Positions 11,461 to 22,275 of a stretch of DNA of 64,000 bases are shown one piece after another (within the stretch, counting starts at the first letter, position 1; each line of letters starts with the position of its first letter). Both the position numbers and the translations under genes were made by a program. Source of the DNA: Leptodactylus fallax (taxonomy: Eukaryota > Chordata > Amphibia > Anura > Leptodactylidae); NCBI GenBank assembly GCA_947044405.1, contig CAMRHE010000076.1, positions 5,934,001 through 5,998,000 on the forward strand. Direction: 5' to 3'. The notes under the pieces were generated by a model. The model saw nothing but the letters and a program-made list of their open reading frames with translations, was not told the origin of the DNA and ran no database searches.

Positions 11461-13132
11461 TGACTCCACGCCAGATAGCTCATCGCTACTCCGGAAGTTT
11501 TTTTTTTTTTTTTATGGTGGGTTTACATGGTATATTTTTGCTGTACGACACATACAAAAACCATGCATTTTGTAGAATATTTTCATGTGGTTCTGAAAAA
11601 CACACCTCTGAATGGTCTTTTTATAAAAACCATGCATTTTTGTATGAATTTTTGCAAAACGCACCACGTAAACCACGTCCTTACCCTAAAACAGACGACC
11701 TCTATAATTGTTAGAAAATTCCATCTTGTGATTTTCCCCATGTGACCCCCTTACTGCGGGTACTGACCTGTAGCAGTCACCACGTGACCCAGACCTGACT
11801 CTGCAACTAAAGACCATAATTATAGCCTCATATTTTAAAGATGGCGACCGGTGTAAATAAAATAACAAAGCGCCGGGGACCCCTCGTAGACACGACCGTG
11901 AGCGTCAGCTCATATATAAAGCTTTATTATAGGGTGTTGAAAGCTCGGAAACAGACTGTGCTTGGATGCCGTAGATCAGTACAACAATTTACACAATGGA
12001 GCGCACAAGTCACTACTGGAACCACAATCTCGCATTCACCGGCAATGTTTTTGTTTTCCGCAGACGCTGCTTATCTCGCTGCGATTTTCTCTTTATAGAA
12101 AGCAGAGCGTTCCGCTCCTATCTCCCATCTGGCTTTCTGACTGTAACATAGTTGAAGTGTTATTTTAATTCATCGATAGACGGCGAACCTACACATGGCG
12201 TAAACCATCGCCGGCGCTTTATTGAATGCCAAACTGTCTTTGTGCGCAGACATCATGTTCAGCCACAGATGTGACTGGTTAACTGCTCAAGTATTGAGAT
12301 TAATTCTGCACAACAATACTTCATTCACCAAGGAAACCTGCACTGGATTACAGCTTTTCTATGGTTAAATCTGTTCTTAATTTGCTGCTTTTATTCAGTT
12401 TTCAACCATAAATGAACCCCTTATGAGACATTCAATATAGACCATTGACAACTCTTTTTATCTGCAGGAAAATATTTTTGTATAATAACTTATGGTTACA
12501 AAGTATTTCGAGCAGACTCCCTTACTGTATGGGCTGAACATTTAATGAACGTCTTGTAAAGTTGGAATTTTCATGAATTTTGGAATATTTGCAGGTATTA
12601 TAGAGTTTCGACATTTTTCAAAAATAAGTCTTTATTGCGCCGTAGCTTTAAGAGGGTTTATTTTATAACTCTAAGGCTTAAAATATCTGGGGCTTATCTA
12701 GAAAGGGGGTGATTTGATGCTATTTAAAAGGTAACGCATATAGGGACAAAGTCGTGAATCTGACGTCTCGGAAGGGGATGTAGGAGCTTTACTTTGCTCC
12801 GCATCAAGGATAAGTCAAGGTGACGACCTGCTGTTATTTTCCTGTTGTTCTTCTGGACGATTCAGTGAGGAGGAAATTGTAATTGTAGGTGGAGGAAGCA
12901 AAGGCGAGACAATCAGTGATTAAGGAAATGCAAAGATGAGGAACGTTGGCATGAAAATAGGAGGAGGACCGCTGAAAAACAAAAAAATAAATAAAAAAGT
13001 TAAGCAAAAATCAAAGAAAAATTTGAAACCTACAAATTTAAAACTGTGATATGGATTGGGTTATAAATGAAATTATATAATTAAAAATATATATATAAAT
13101 TTTTTTTATAATTTTTGTGTATTTTTTTTTAT
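11460..13132. other. Mostly unassigned; T run and a weak inverted repeat
   Basis: A 17-T run lies at 11498-11514. The segment 11515-11690 starts 'ggtgggtttacatgg' and contains 'ccacgtaaaccac' near its end, with 'aaaccatgcatttt' twice inside, so it is probably an eroded hairpin MITE. From about 12200 to 12960 I recognise no repeat and the base composition is more even. This part could be single-copy DNA. Confidence 0.4.
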
Positions 13133-13140
13133 ATTTTTAT

Positions 13141-13551
13141 TAGAGATGAGCGAATCGATTCTGCAGAAGTGGAATTCAATCCGAATTTCAGGAAATCTTC
13201 GATTCTCCACGATTCCGGATTTCCTGATGCTTCACAGTAACGAATATTTAGTAAGGACCTTTGTGACATCAGACGGTCACATGATGTTCTCTAGTGATGT
13301 AATTGGGTAGGCGTGTCTTTGCTTGTTAGCAGATCCTTCCACATGAATAAAAGTTGTCCGTGCTGAAGAGAGAGAGAGACATGACCGAGGCATCCAAGGG
13401 CTTCCGCCATTTTGCCGCCCACCCCGGTTCTCTGCAGCCCGCCCAGAAATAGCTGTTTATTCCCCACAAAGTAATTCGGATCGAAGCGAATTTTTTTGGA
13501 ACTTCGAATCGAACTGCCGAATCGAACTTTTGAGAAATTCGCTCATCTCTA
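13141..13551. mobile_element. Non-autonomous hAT-like element, TAGAGATGAG family, copy A
   Basis: The 411-bp element has termini TAGAGATGAGCGAA and TTCGCTCATCTCTA, a perfect inverted repeat fitting the hAT terminal rule YARNG. The flanking octamers atttttat (13133-13140) and atttttgt (13552-13559) match at 7 of 8 positions. Internal markers shared with copies B and C include 'ctgcagaagtggaatt', 'gcatccaaggg', 'gccattttgccg' and a second inverted tract near 'gcgaattt'. No transposase is encoded, so it must have been moved by another hAT element. Confidence 0.85.
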
Positions 13552-13559
13552 ATTTTTGT

Positions 13560-15573
13560 TCCCACATTTTTTGTGTTAGTGTGACATTCTCCTGTCAATC
13601 ATGTGCCTAATATAGTCACTTCTATATGCCAACATTATTTTCCTGCTATCTTCTACTACATAATATTTCTTCCTGTGTATCTGTCAATCACATGACATCA
13701 CTTCCTGACCCTGTGACCATGAACTCGTCTCGAAACTGACCTATCTGTTAATTTCAGGCACAGTAACAAAGAGCATAACACAGACTCCACCCATGCAGGA
13801 GAAGGCAATTGTGGAAGATGGCTATGAGTCCAAGGATGAAGGTGGCCATACATATTAGAACTGGGGTAGCTGCACCAGCCAGACCAACCAACCATCTAAT
13901 GTGTATGAAATGCTCAGCCAACAGGAGGGGTGAGAAAGGAGTTGATCCTTTGTTCTCAAGCGAGCTATGCCACCACCAGAGGTGACTGACAGAGACGCGT
14001 TGCTTTTTTCCCATTAAAAAGACATGCACACTCGGCTGAACCAAGCATGTACATATATAGCTTCAAATGAAGAGTTTGCTGACAGTTATTGAATGTTACT
14101 TAGATTTCTTAAATTATATAGTTAAGTTTATTAATACACATCTATTTCCAATATCCAATAGAGGGATTTTGATCAAAAGTAAGAACTGTCCCGCCAAAAG
14201 ACGGACACTTAAGAGGTATGTGAAAGTGTCTGACCAACTTTTGTCAATTTTGCGTGAACTAAGTGATGGAATAGAACTAGACTTACTAGGGTTATTAATT
14301 TTTCTATAAACATTAGATAAATGCTGGAAGATCCTAGCAGCATCCTCTGACTATTTCATACGTATGGCGGTTTTCCTCTAGCCTCCTGACATAAGACATG
14401 GAGAAAATCATAGATGGAGCATGAAGGATTCCAGCTCTGTTCTCTCAGGCGATAAGCAGCTGTCTTATCACCTTCTCCCCTGTTGAATAAACATGTATAC
14501 TCAGCTAAAGCAAGCATGCATGTTTACAGAGTGGTTGATGGAGGTAGCTCTCGGCCAAAGGATTGTCTTAAAGTCGAATAGTCTTAAAGTCGAATAGGCT
14601 TAAAAATTTACACCTTAGCCAAAATTGGCACTTGCTTTTCACCCTTTTTTTAAGGTCAAGTGGATCATCCTATAAACATGAGGATAAGAACCTCTAGTTA
14701 AAGTTTTAAGAATTATATTTAAGCTACTGTGTAACAACAACCCAACCCAAACAGAGGCATCATAAAGGCAAAATCTCCCTCCACATCCTCCACTTTTTTA
14801 ACTAAAGAAAAATAAAAAAAAATAATGTTTTTGGATCTTTTGTGTATATAATTAATAAGAAACTATGCCACTCATATAAATACATGAAATATATTGATTG
14901 ACAACGTCGTCAGATCCAGCATATGCCTTAATAGAGAAATAATCTTCAATTCCTCGTGAACGCTGACTCTATGTGTCCTTGAGTCTCCTTGAGGCACTGC
15001 ACTCGGATTTCTAATTCTTTCCACAATAGTTCACAAGGTGAGTGTCATTGGGATTAAGGCGACCACTGTATGATTTTTTAATGTTCCAGTCTGTTCTTTA
15101 ATCTCTCCAATATTCATCAATAATTTAGATGATGTGTTCTGAAAACCACCATTGTCCTGTACAAAAAGTTCTTTCGCAACACTTTCTATACCTCTGCTGT
15201 ATTGGTGGCCGGAACGTACAGATGACAGACATTTTCTGTGCTGAACCATTATTTTTTGTAAGTTTTTGCATGTGATGTATTACTGTATTAGGAAGTCATG
15301 GGCAATACATTGGAGACATTACATTTTTTTTAAAGCACAAGGGGCTAATTTTAGAATTCTGTGGAATTTTTCAGGAATATTGTAGTTATCTAACCCAGAA
15401 ATGTAATTTCTGAATTAGATCTTGATACATTCCTCCCAATTTTATTTTTTTTTGCATCTGATCATGCAATTTTGAAGGGTATTTTGACAGTATTTTTCAC
15501 CTTTAGACTTAAAGTTTTTTTTTACAAAACTGTTCCAACTGGTCTGTTGATGTTTTTGGTGCATATTTTATGT
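13560..15573. other. Mostly unassigned; two copies of a short repeat
   Basis: Segments 13870-14050 and 14430-14580 share words such as 'aagcatg', 'catgtatactc' or 'catgcacactc', and 'ggct'; 'accatctaatgtgtatg' (13890) recurs at 34030. This suggests an interspersed family of unknown type. A 16-bp tandem ('gtcttaaagtcgaata' twice) is at 14564-14595. No coding gene is visible. Confidence 0.4.
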
Positions 15574-15581
15574 GGCACTAC

Positions 15582-16108
15582 TAGAGATGAGCGAAGTTTT
15601 AAAAAATTTGATTCGGAAACTTCTCCAAATTTTCCGAAACGATTCTATTCAATACGAATTAAATATCGGCAAATAAACATTTTCTGTCTGCAGAGAGCCG
15701 GGGTGGCCGGCAAAATGGCGGAACCCCTTGGATACCACGGTCATGTTTGACCGCAGCATCCAAGGTGTTAAAACCCCCTAGTCAGTTACAGCTGACACCC
15801 TGTTCCATACCCAGTTGGTGGTTTTAACACCTTGGATGCAGCGGTCAAACATGCCGTGGGCGCTCGTGAAGCGTTAAAGGGCTGTGACATCACAGGGCTG
15901 GCTGCTGATTGGCTGAACGCATGGCATTATGGGTGATCCTGCGTTCCCAGACTTCCTTGCCCCATGTCCTAACATGTGCAGTGGCCATTTTGAACAAAAT
16001 GCGATTCATTACCACGAAGCGTGAAGAAATCCGGATTTGATGCGAATCAAATATTTCCTAAAATTCAGATCAATTTCCACTTCCGCAGCTTTGATTCTCT
16101 CATCTCTA
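15582..16108. mobile_element. Non-autonomous hAT-like element, TAGAGATGAG family, copy B
   Basis: The element is 527 bp with ends TAGAGATGAGCGAAG and TCTCATCTCTA. It is flanked by a perfect 8-bp duplication, ggcactac at 15574-15581 and 16109-16116, which identifies hAT-type insertion. The core holds two facing copies of 'ttggat...gcggtcaaacatg' (about 15730-15765 inverted against 15830-15855), then 'ttgaacaaaatg' and 'cgaagcgtga'. It has no coding capacity. The perfect duplication suggests it is younger than, or better preserved than, copy A. Confidence 0.92.
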
Positions 16109-16116
16109 GGCACTAC

Positions 16117-17170
16117 AAATGCCAACCATGAAGAAGGTCTGAATGAGAATTGAGAGCACAAAAACATGCGCAGACCATTGTATCTACATTGCATAGAACC
16201 AAATAGATCAAATGCCTATATTTCCCTATGGGTGAGTGAAATATGGCGTCTACACATTGAGCTCGATTGCTTCATTTGTGTGTGGTAGTCACATGAAAAG
16301 ACAGCTTAGAAAACAAGTACACTCCAGCGATCGCTTGCAGTAAATTCACCATGATGTATTACAACACAATGGCCAATAACACAGCTCCCTTCAGCGCAGT
16401 ATTTCACCACCGAACGTATTGATATTTGAGCTAAAAGACATGAGAGACAATTGTACGGGGGGGACTAAATATAGCAGAAGGCTAAGGCCCCTGAAACAAT
16501 CTGATGGAAAAAATGTGCACGTAATATTAAAATATATATATATGTGTTCCTCACATAAACATCCTATCACAGAAAATACAGTTATTGGTTCCAGCTCCGA
16601 CAAGGTCATGACCTCTACAGAGCCGTTCCATCGCTTCGGCTCCGAGAGCTATGCTTAAGAGAATAGTAAATACTGTTAGGTTTGTGATTAGAAAGCAAGA
16701 TTCAACACACAGCACACTGAAATATCTCTGCTGGGGGATTGATAATAACTAGAAACACACAGGAAAGGACAATTTTTCTTCCCGGGCTTCTGAGATGTAA
16801 AAATGTATGAAGTTATCACCACGGAACACGCCGGTAGGCCGCTAATACTGTATATTTCCTTATTGCTAAGGCAGATTAAGGAAATATTATTCTGAAATAT
16901 GACTTATTTGTAAAACAATGCATGTTCTGGATGGCTCTCGGTGATGGAAGGGCGAGGAATGTTTTTGAATTGTAGTCGATATAAAAAAAATTCAGCTTTT
17001 TATAAAGACAAAGCCAAAAGGGAGGCCGTCGTCTTCGGAAGTTGAGATTTGTCGGTAAATAAAAAGTAACAATTGAAGAAACTTCCAATAAATGTCTCTT
17101 GTGGTGTTGAGAACATTTTAGATGTGGTAATAACGGATCACATATAATAGATTTACATAGTCATGTTACC
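16117..17170. other. Unassigned DNA, partly repeat-poor
   Basis: No element ends or coding signal. The part from about 16620 to 17110 has no recognised repeat and has words such as 'attgctaaggcagattaagg'. It may be single-copy sequence. Confidence 0.4.
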
Positions 17171-17179
17171 AGCCGTTTA

Positions 17180-17410
17180 CAATGCAGATGGGAAAGGCAG
17201 TCTCCTTTTTACCTACTTTCATGATTTGCTGGTAGACGTTAAAGAGTTCCACTGAACAAGAAAACAATCCAGTTTTTTTTTTTCCCAAAAACATTGCCAT
17301 ACCTGTCCACTGGTCGCATTGCAGCTCAACCCCATAAGCTTCAATGGAACCAAACTGCAATACCAAACTCAACCATGTACATGTAGGGCACTGTTTGAAG
17401 AAGAAAGACG
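17180..17410. repeat. Degenerate copy of the 'gcagccatg' palindromic family
   Basis: The core 'cattgcagctcaaccccat' followed by 'cttcaatgg' and 'aactgcaataccaaactcaa' is diagnostic of this family. The right arm 'gggcactgtttgaagaagaaag' matches the right arm of the copy at 6607. The left arm is badly decayed. Confidence 0.5.
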
Positions 17411-18109
17411 TTTTTGTTTTTGTTTTTTAATAAATTCTGTACAATGTAAAGTTTTTGCCTTAATTTGAGAGTTAACTTGAAAAGCAGGTGGTTTTGCCAA
17501 GACATTATGTTGCCAACATTTCAATTACAGAGATTTTCTTGAAGGTGAAACCCCCTTATAAGGGATTATCTGTAGATGAATAGAGTTTACCAGTGCATTC
17601 CTTGTGTTGGTTAAGCTTTATTACTAATATACACCCAGGTCCCCCCAGGGCCCGGTTTATTACCTGTGTGGAGGGCAGCTAGGGAGGCCGGAACTCTCAT
17701 TCCTCTGTCCTCCCTACAGCCTTTCCAACTCTCACTGACATCCAAACTCTATTGGGGCAACAGATCCATTGACTACGGTGGAATCGGTCATGTGAGTCGG
17801 AGTGTCAGCAGGGGAGGAAGAGGAATAAGAGCTCTGGCCTTCCCAGCTGTGCCCTTCATAAGTAATAAATGGGGCTTCAGGGAACTGGGGTGTATATTAG
17901 TAGTAAAGTTACCCAGTGCAGTGAACTTTATTACTTCCAGGATAACTACTTTATAGTGTTATTTATTACTATATTATACATTTATACAGTGCAAACTAGT
18001 TCTGCAATGGTGTCAGAACTCACTGGTCAGATAGAGACCCAGGACCCCAGTACTGCCATAGGCTAAACCTTGCAACATTCATCTTGCAAACATTCCGGCA
18101 GATTAGCCT
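17411..18109. other. Unassigned DNA
   Basis: Nothing recognisable. The short plus-strand frame near 17666-17956 gives no known domain and overlaps no splice-like structure that I can defend. Confidence 0.4.
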
Positions 18110-18650
18110 TCGACCAAACTTTTTCAATCCAAACCGGAACTGCCATCATTATACTCTGAAGTTTCTCCAGACTCCAAAATAAAAAAGGCCCAGGAGAGGT
18201 CAATAAACCTCTCAAACAGTCATACTCACCTATCCTGCCCTCCATTGTGGCGTTGGTGCTGGTCCAAGTCTTCTTTGGGCCTCTTTGAAACTCTTGAATG
18301 ATGTCAGTTGCCCCAGTGGGCCGCTGAGGCCAAATCACATGTGGGGTGCGCCAGCTGGATCCCTTACAAATTTTTTAAAAAATTTCATTTTTATCCAAAC
18401 CGGAATTTTTTACTTTCATCACCCACAAATCACTATTATACTCTGGGGTCTTTTTAGACCCCAGAGTATAAGTGGAAGCCCAGAAGAGGTGAGTATGTTA
18501 TCTTTACTCACCTCTCCTGGGCCTCCACATATTATACTCCGGGGTCTAAAGAGTCTCCAGAGTATAATAGTGTTTTGTGGGTGGTGAACCTGAAATTTTT
18601 TGGAGGATTTGTAATGAACCCATGTCATTATGATCTGGTTCACTCATCCC
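18110..18650. repeat. Nested-palindrome repeat ('GTATAAT' family), fullest hairpin copy
   Basis: The right end is 'ggttcactcatccc'. At 18436-18471 'ttatactctggggtc' faces 'gaccccagagtataa' across a 6-base loop, a near-perfect hairpin. A second such hairpin follows at 18535-18572. Between them 'cccagaagaggtgagta' (18480) faces 'tactcacctctcctggg' (18514), so the whole block is a palindrome whose two arms are each palindromic. The related sequence at 61240-61560 is part of a complete hAT-like element, so this may be a related non-autonomous hAT. Confidence 0.6.
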
Positions 18651-18659
18651 AAGTCCCCT

Positions 18660-19277
18660 CAAACACCAGGTCTGAGCATGACTGCTACCTCTGAATTCCC
18701 CATAACTACGCCCATGGCCAGATGGCAGATTGAAAGACTCTCGCTGTATCTGCACAAACATAAGTGTACCAGAGAAGTGATTTATTTCCACACGCGACCT
18801 TTAATAATTTGTATGTACATAAATAATCTACTGGTACAAAACAAAATTGTTGGCATTTCCAAAATCTTTTAATACTTTCCCCAGTAATTGATAATGATGA
18901 TGATGATATTAAATGTCTCTAAACAGCGGTAACTGATTGCATTTGATCTGATTTAGATGACACAGTACAAAACTCCCCATCCAATTCAATCAGTCCCCGC
19001 TCCACATGCCATTCTGATAGATTTGTTTGCTACTGATTAACACGTTTCTTATTGCAGCAATTTTAAGGAGAGATAAATGAGAGTTTTTAACTCCAATAAA
19101 TCTGTCATCATTTTCTGGTGTTCTGCAAGAGTTATTGACTTGACCTAGAGAGCGTGAGGGAAGGGAATTCTATAAAATCCCAATATGTTTCTTTTCTGAA
19201 TTATCTTATCTATATGATTTTCGAAAAGAGGAGCAAAAACAGATAAAATAATTCATCTTATTTGAATAATGTAAAAA
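18660..19277. other. Repeat-poor non-coding interval
   Basis: From about 18870 to 19200 no repeat family is apparent. A short ATG/ATGATGAT run is at 18891-18908. AT-rich motif clusters such as 'ccagtaattgataatga' occur. This is a weak candidate for conserved non-coding DNA. Confidence 0.35.
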
Positions 19278-19278
19278 A

Positions 19279-19322
<44 letters not shown>

Positions 19323-19369
19323 CTATCTATCATTTATCTGTCTCAATTAAGTTAATTATTTACCTATCC

Positions 19370-19408
<39 letters not shown>

Positions 19409-19529
19409 ATAATATCTATCTCTATATTTATCTCTGTAGCGATATAGCTATCATCTTTATCTATCTATCTATCTATCTTTCTATCGCTATCATTTATCTG
19501 TCTCAATTAATTTAATTATTTACCTATTC

Positions 19530-19568
<39 letters not shown>

Positions 19569-19572
19569 ATTA

Positions 19573-19616
<44 letters not shown>

Positions 19617-19724
19617 GATATAGCTATCATCTTTATCTTTCTATCTATCTCTTTCTATCTCTCAATTCATTAAATTATTTACCTATCCTTATCTATGTAT
19701 CTATCTATCTATCTATCTTGCAAG
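19278..19724. repeat. CTAT microsatellite with higher-order structure
   Basis: Runs of pure CTAT (for example 19279-19322, 19374-19407, 19532-19568, 19573-19616, 19693-19718) alternate with a non-repeat module containing 'tctcaattaa' and 'ttatttacctat'. The module recurs at about 19340, 19500 and 19660, a spacing of close to 160 bp, so the microsatellite has been amplified as a larger unit three times. The long tyrosine/serine/leucine frames through it are artefacts. Confidence 0.9.
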
Positions 19725-19773
19725 TACCCTTACTGTACATATATACTGTATATATATATTTTTTGCTTACTTA

Positions 19774-20952
19774 CAGTACAGACCAAAAGTTTGGACACAC
19801 CTTCTCATTCCAAGAGTTTTCTGTATTTTCATGACTATAAAAATTGTAGATTCACACTGAAGGCATCAAAACTATGAATTAACACATGTGGAATTATATA
19901 CTTAACAAAAAAGTGTGAAACAACTGAAAATACGTCTTATCTTCTAGGTTCTTCAAAGTAGCCACCTTTTGCTTTGATTACTGCTTTGCACACTCTTGGC
20001 ATTCTCTTGATGAGCTTCAAGAGGTAGTCACCTGAAATGGTTTTCACTTCACAGGTGTGCCCTGTCAGGTTTAATAAGTGGGATTTCTTGCCTTATAAAT
20101 GGGGTTGGGACCATCAGTTGTGTTGTTCAGAAGTCAGGTGGATACACAGCTGATAGTCCTACTGAATGGAGTGTTAGAATTTGTATTATGGCAAGAAAAA
20201 AGCAGCTAAGTAAAGAAAAACGAGTGGCCATCATTACTTTAAGAAATGAAGGTCAGTCAGTCCGAAAAATTGGGAAAACTTTGAAAGTGTCCCCAAGTGC
20301 AGTGGCCAAAACCATCAAGCGCTACAAAGAAACTGGCTCACATGAGGACCGCCCCAGGAAAGAAAGACCAAGAGTCACCTCTGCTGCGGAGGATAAGTTC
20401 ATCTGAGTCACCAGCCTCAGAAATCGCAGGTTAACAGCAGCTCAGATTAGAGACCAGGTCAATGCCACACAGAGTTCTAGCAGCAGACACATCTCTACAA
20501 CAACTGTTAAGAGGAGACTGTGTGCAGCAGGCCTTCATGGTAAAATAGCTGCTAGGAAACCTCTGCTAAGGACAGGCAACAAACAGAAGAGACTTGTTTG
20601 GGCTAAAGAACACAAGGAATGGACATTAGACCTGTGGAAATCTGTGCTTTGGTCTGATGAGTCCAAATTTGAGATCTTTGGTTCCAACCACCGTGTCTTT
20701 GTGCGACGCAGAAAAGGTGAACGAATGGACTCTACATGCCTGGTTCCCACCGTGAAGCATGGAGGAGGAGGTGTGATGGTGTGGGGGTGCTTTGCTGGTG
20801 ACACTGTTGGGGATTTATTCAAAATTGAAAGAATACTGAACCAGCATGGTTACCACAGCATCTTGCAGCGGCATGCTATTCCATCCGGTTTGCGTTTAGT
20901 TGGACCATCATTTATTTTTCAACAGGACAATGACCCCAAACACACCTCCAGA
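19774..20952 (+). mobile_element. Tc1-like transposon, 3' end missing
   Basis: The 5' terminus CAGTACAGACCAAAAGTTTG follows a TA dinucleotide (19772-19773), the Tc1/mariner target site. About 400 bp of 5' untranslated and inverted-repeat sequence precede a transposase frame starting at 20188. At about 20952, shortly after the second catalytic Asp region, the sequence switches to SINE body. The 3' part of the gene and the 3' inverted repeat are absent, so this copy cannot transpose. The family, with a long terminal inverted repeat starting 'cagtacagaccaaaag', is known from fish and frogs (recalled, not searched). Confidence 0.92.
20188..20952 (+). pseudogene. Tc1-like transposase pseudogene
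   Basis: The frame opens MARKKQLSKEKR at ATG 20188, the normal start for the family. Residues 8-45 or so form the first helix-turn-helix (RNEGQSVRKIGKTLKVS). The GRPR-type motif between the two DNA-binding subdomains reads RKERPRVT (57-64), with Glu in place of the usual Gly. A single in-frame TGA at 20404-20406, following FI, is most simply a CGA-to-TGA change. The same frame then stays open: catalytic Asp in WSDESKFEIF (residue 157, 20656) and second Asp in [10 protein letters not shown] (residue 247, 20926). The catalytic Glu and the C terminus are gone because the gene runs into SINE sequence. In intact relatives the protein is about 340 residues and performs cut-and-paste transposition in the nucleus. 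This copy is dead twice over. Confidence 0.93.
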
Positions 20953-21085
20953 CTCCGCAGCGCTTTACAGAAATTGTCGGTCACTGTCCCATATAGGGCT
21001 CACAATCTACATTCCCTATCAGTATGTCTTTGTAATGTGGGAGGAAACCAGAGTACCCTTGCAGAACAAACTCCTTGGCTGCATC
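20953..21085 (-). mobile_element. SINE body fragment fused to the Tc1 remnant, antisense
   Basis: The plus strand reads 'ccgcagcgctttacagaaat', 'gggctcacaatctacattcc', 'ctatcagtatgtctttg' and 'tgggaggaaacc', the complement of the SINE 3' body also seen at 29405 and 48230. After 'gagtaccc' an internal segment is missing and 'aacaaactccttg' follows. The tRNA-like head is absent. The transposon's own 3' part is not found beyond it, so this is a deletion or recombination join, not a simple insertion. Confidence 0.8.
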
Positions 21086-21118
21086 TGAATCTACAGTAGG
21101 ACTCCAGTGGTTATTTAT

Positions 21119-21136
21119 TCATATCTCTCTATCTAT

Positions 21137-21179
<43 letters not shown>

Positions 21180-21334
21180 GTATATATTTTTCTTTTTATC
21201 CATATCATTATATTTTTCTGATAATTAATGAATTAATTTATTTATTCATATATGTCTTATATCTATCTATCTATCTATCTATTGATTTATCTATCTATCC
21301 ATCTATCTGTTTCTATTTCTCTATCTATCTTAAA

Positions 21335-21378
<44 letters not shown>

Positions 21379-21384
21379 TATCAT
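21119..21384. repeat. CTAT microsatellite, downstream block
   Basis: CTAT runs at 21127-21178, 21261-21284, 21287-21304 and 21337-21378 are separated by AT-rich linkers. Together with 19278-19724 they bracket the Tc1/SINE composite on both sides. Confidence 0.9.
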
Positions 21385-22246
21385 TGAAACATAACACAAT
21401 TCTACTATTCTGGCCACATGGCTGTACATGGAGGGGAAGTGACTTAATAGCATGAAATTGAGATGCCACTTCTTCCTTATGCTGCTAAATAATGACAACC
21501 ATAGCAGAAACAGCCCTCCACCTGTTCATGGGTTATGTCCGGTAATGTATTTCCGCTATACTGAAGTGAATGGGATTGATCTGTAATATCACTTACAGCC
21601 TATAGCATCCTATATGGTGGTTCTGTTTTTTGGAAGAAATCAGCCATATATTTTTCATATTCATACATTTTTTTCCTTTTTTTTTTTTTCATATAATCTC
21701 ATAACCATTGCTTGCTCAGTTTCGCCATGGCTTACAAATCAATAAAAACTATTGTACCAATGAATAACTTCATAAATGCTAACACTCCAGATTTTCCATG
21801 AAACAGTCCAGCTGACTGCCAAGACATCTCAAGCACAGGCATAAGTTACTGTATGGCGTCCATATTGCAAGGGATAAAAAAAAGAAATAAAAAGTGTCAC
21901 TGTGCTCTTTTTTAGAAATATTCCCACAGGGAGAAGCTATTTCTCATTCTGCCTCTCCTTTCAGCCATACGTTGTGTGCTGCCTATCATGAAAAAGTCAT
22001 TATGTTCCTGTAGGAATGGGATGGGATGAAGCAATGGATGCTGTTCACTTTCTGTCACCTGGAAGTGATCTGGGGAATTGAGTAGATGAATGCAGCAGAC
22101 GCGTCTTGCAACTTTATTTTGATTCTTTTTCCGCTGTAAGAAGCCTCCCTACTTTTGTTTTCAGCACCCCAAGAATAATAATAAAAAAGAGACATGACCC
22201 AGTGTTAAAATATCTGGCACGAGCTCAAAACAATTTAAAAAAAATA
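21385..22246. other. Unassigned, with a degenerate 'gcagccatg' family piece
   Basis: 21520-21660 contains 'tgggttatgtccggtaatgt', 'ctgaagtgaatgggattga' and 'gaagaaatcagccat', a degraded relative of the repeat at 6607. The remainder is unassigned. Confidence 0.4.
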
Positions 22247-22275
22247 ATATTTTTTTTTTTTTTTTTTTTTTTTTA
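22247..22275. repeat. Poly-T tract
   Basis: An almost pure run of about 26 T between 'aataat' and 'attgtaagc'. It could be the complement of a retroposed poly-A tail, but no element body is recognisable next to it. Confidence 0.8.

Noticed and set aside
19262..19447. Tyr/Leu/Ser/Ile-rich frame resembling a membrane peptide
   Set aside because: It is translated CTAT microsatellite.
20535..20822. 95-codon minus-strand frame
   Set aside because: It is the antisense shadow of the Tc1-like transposase.
21107..21455. Second set of Tyr/Ser/Ile-rich frames
   Set aside because: These are translated CTAT repeats with AT-rich linkers.
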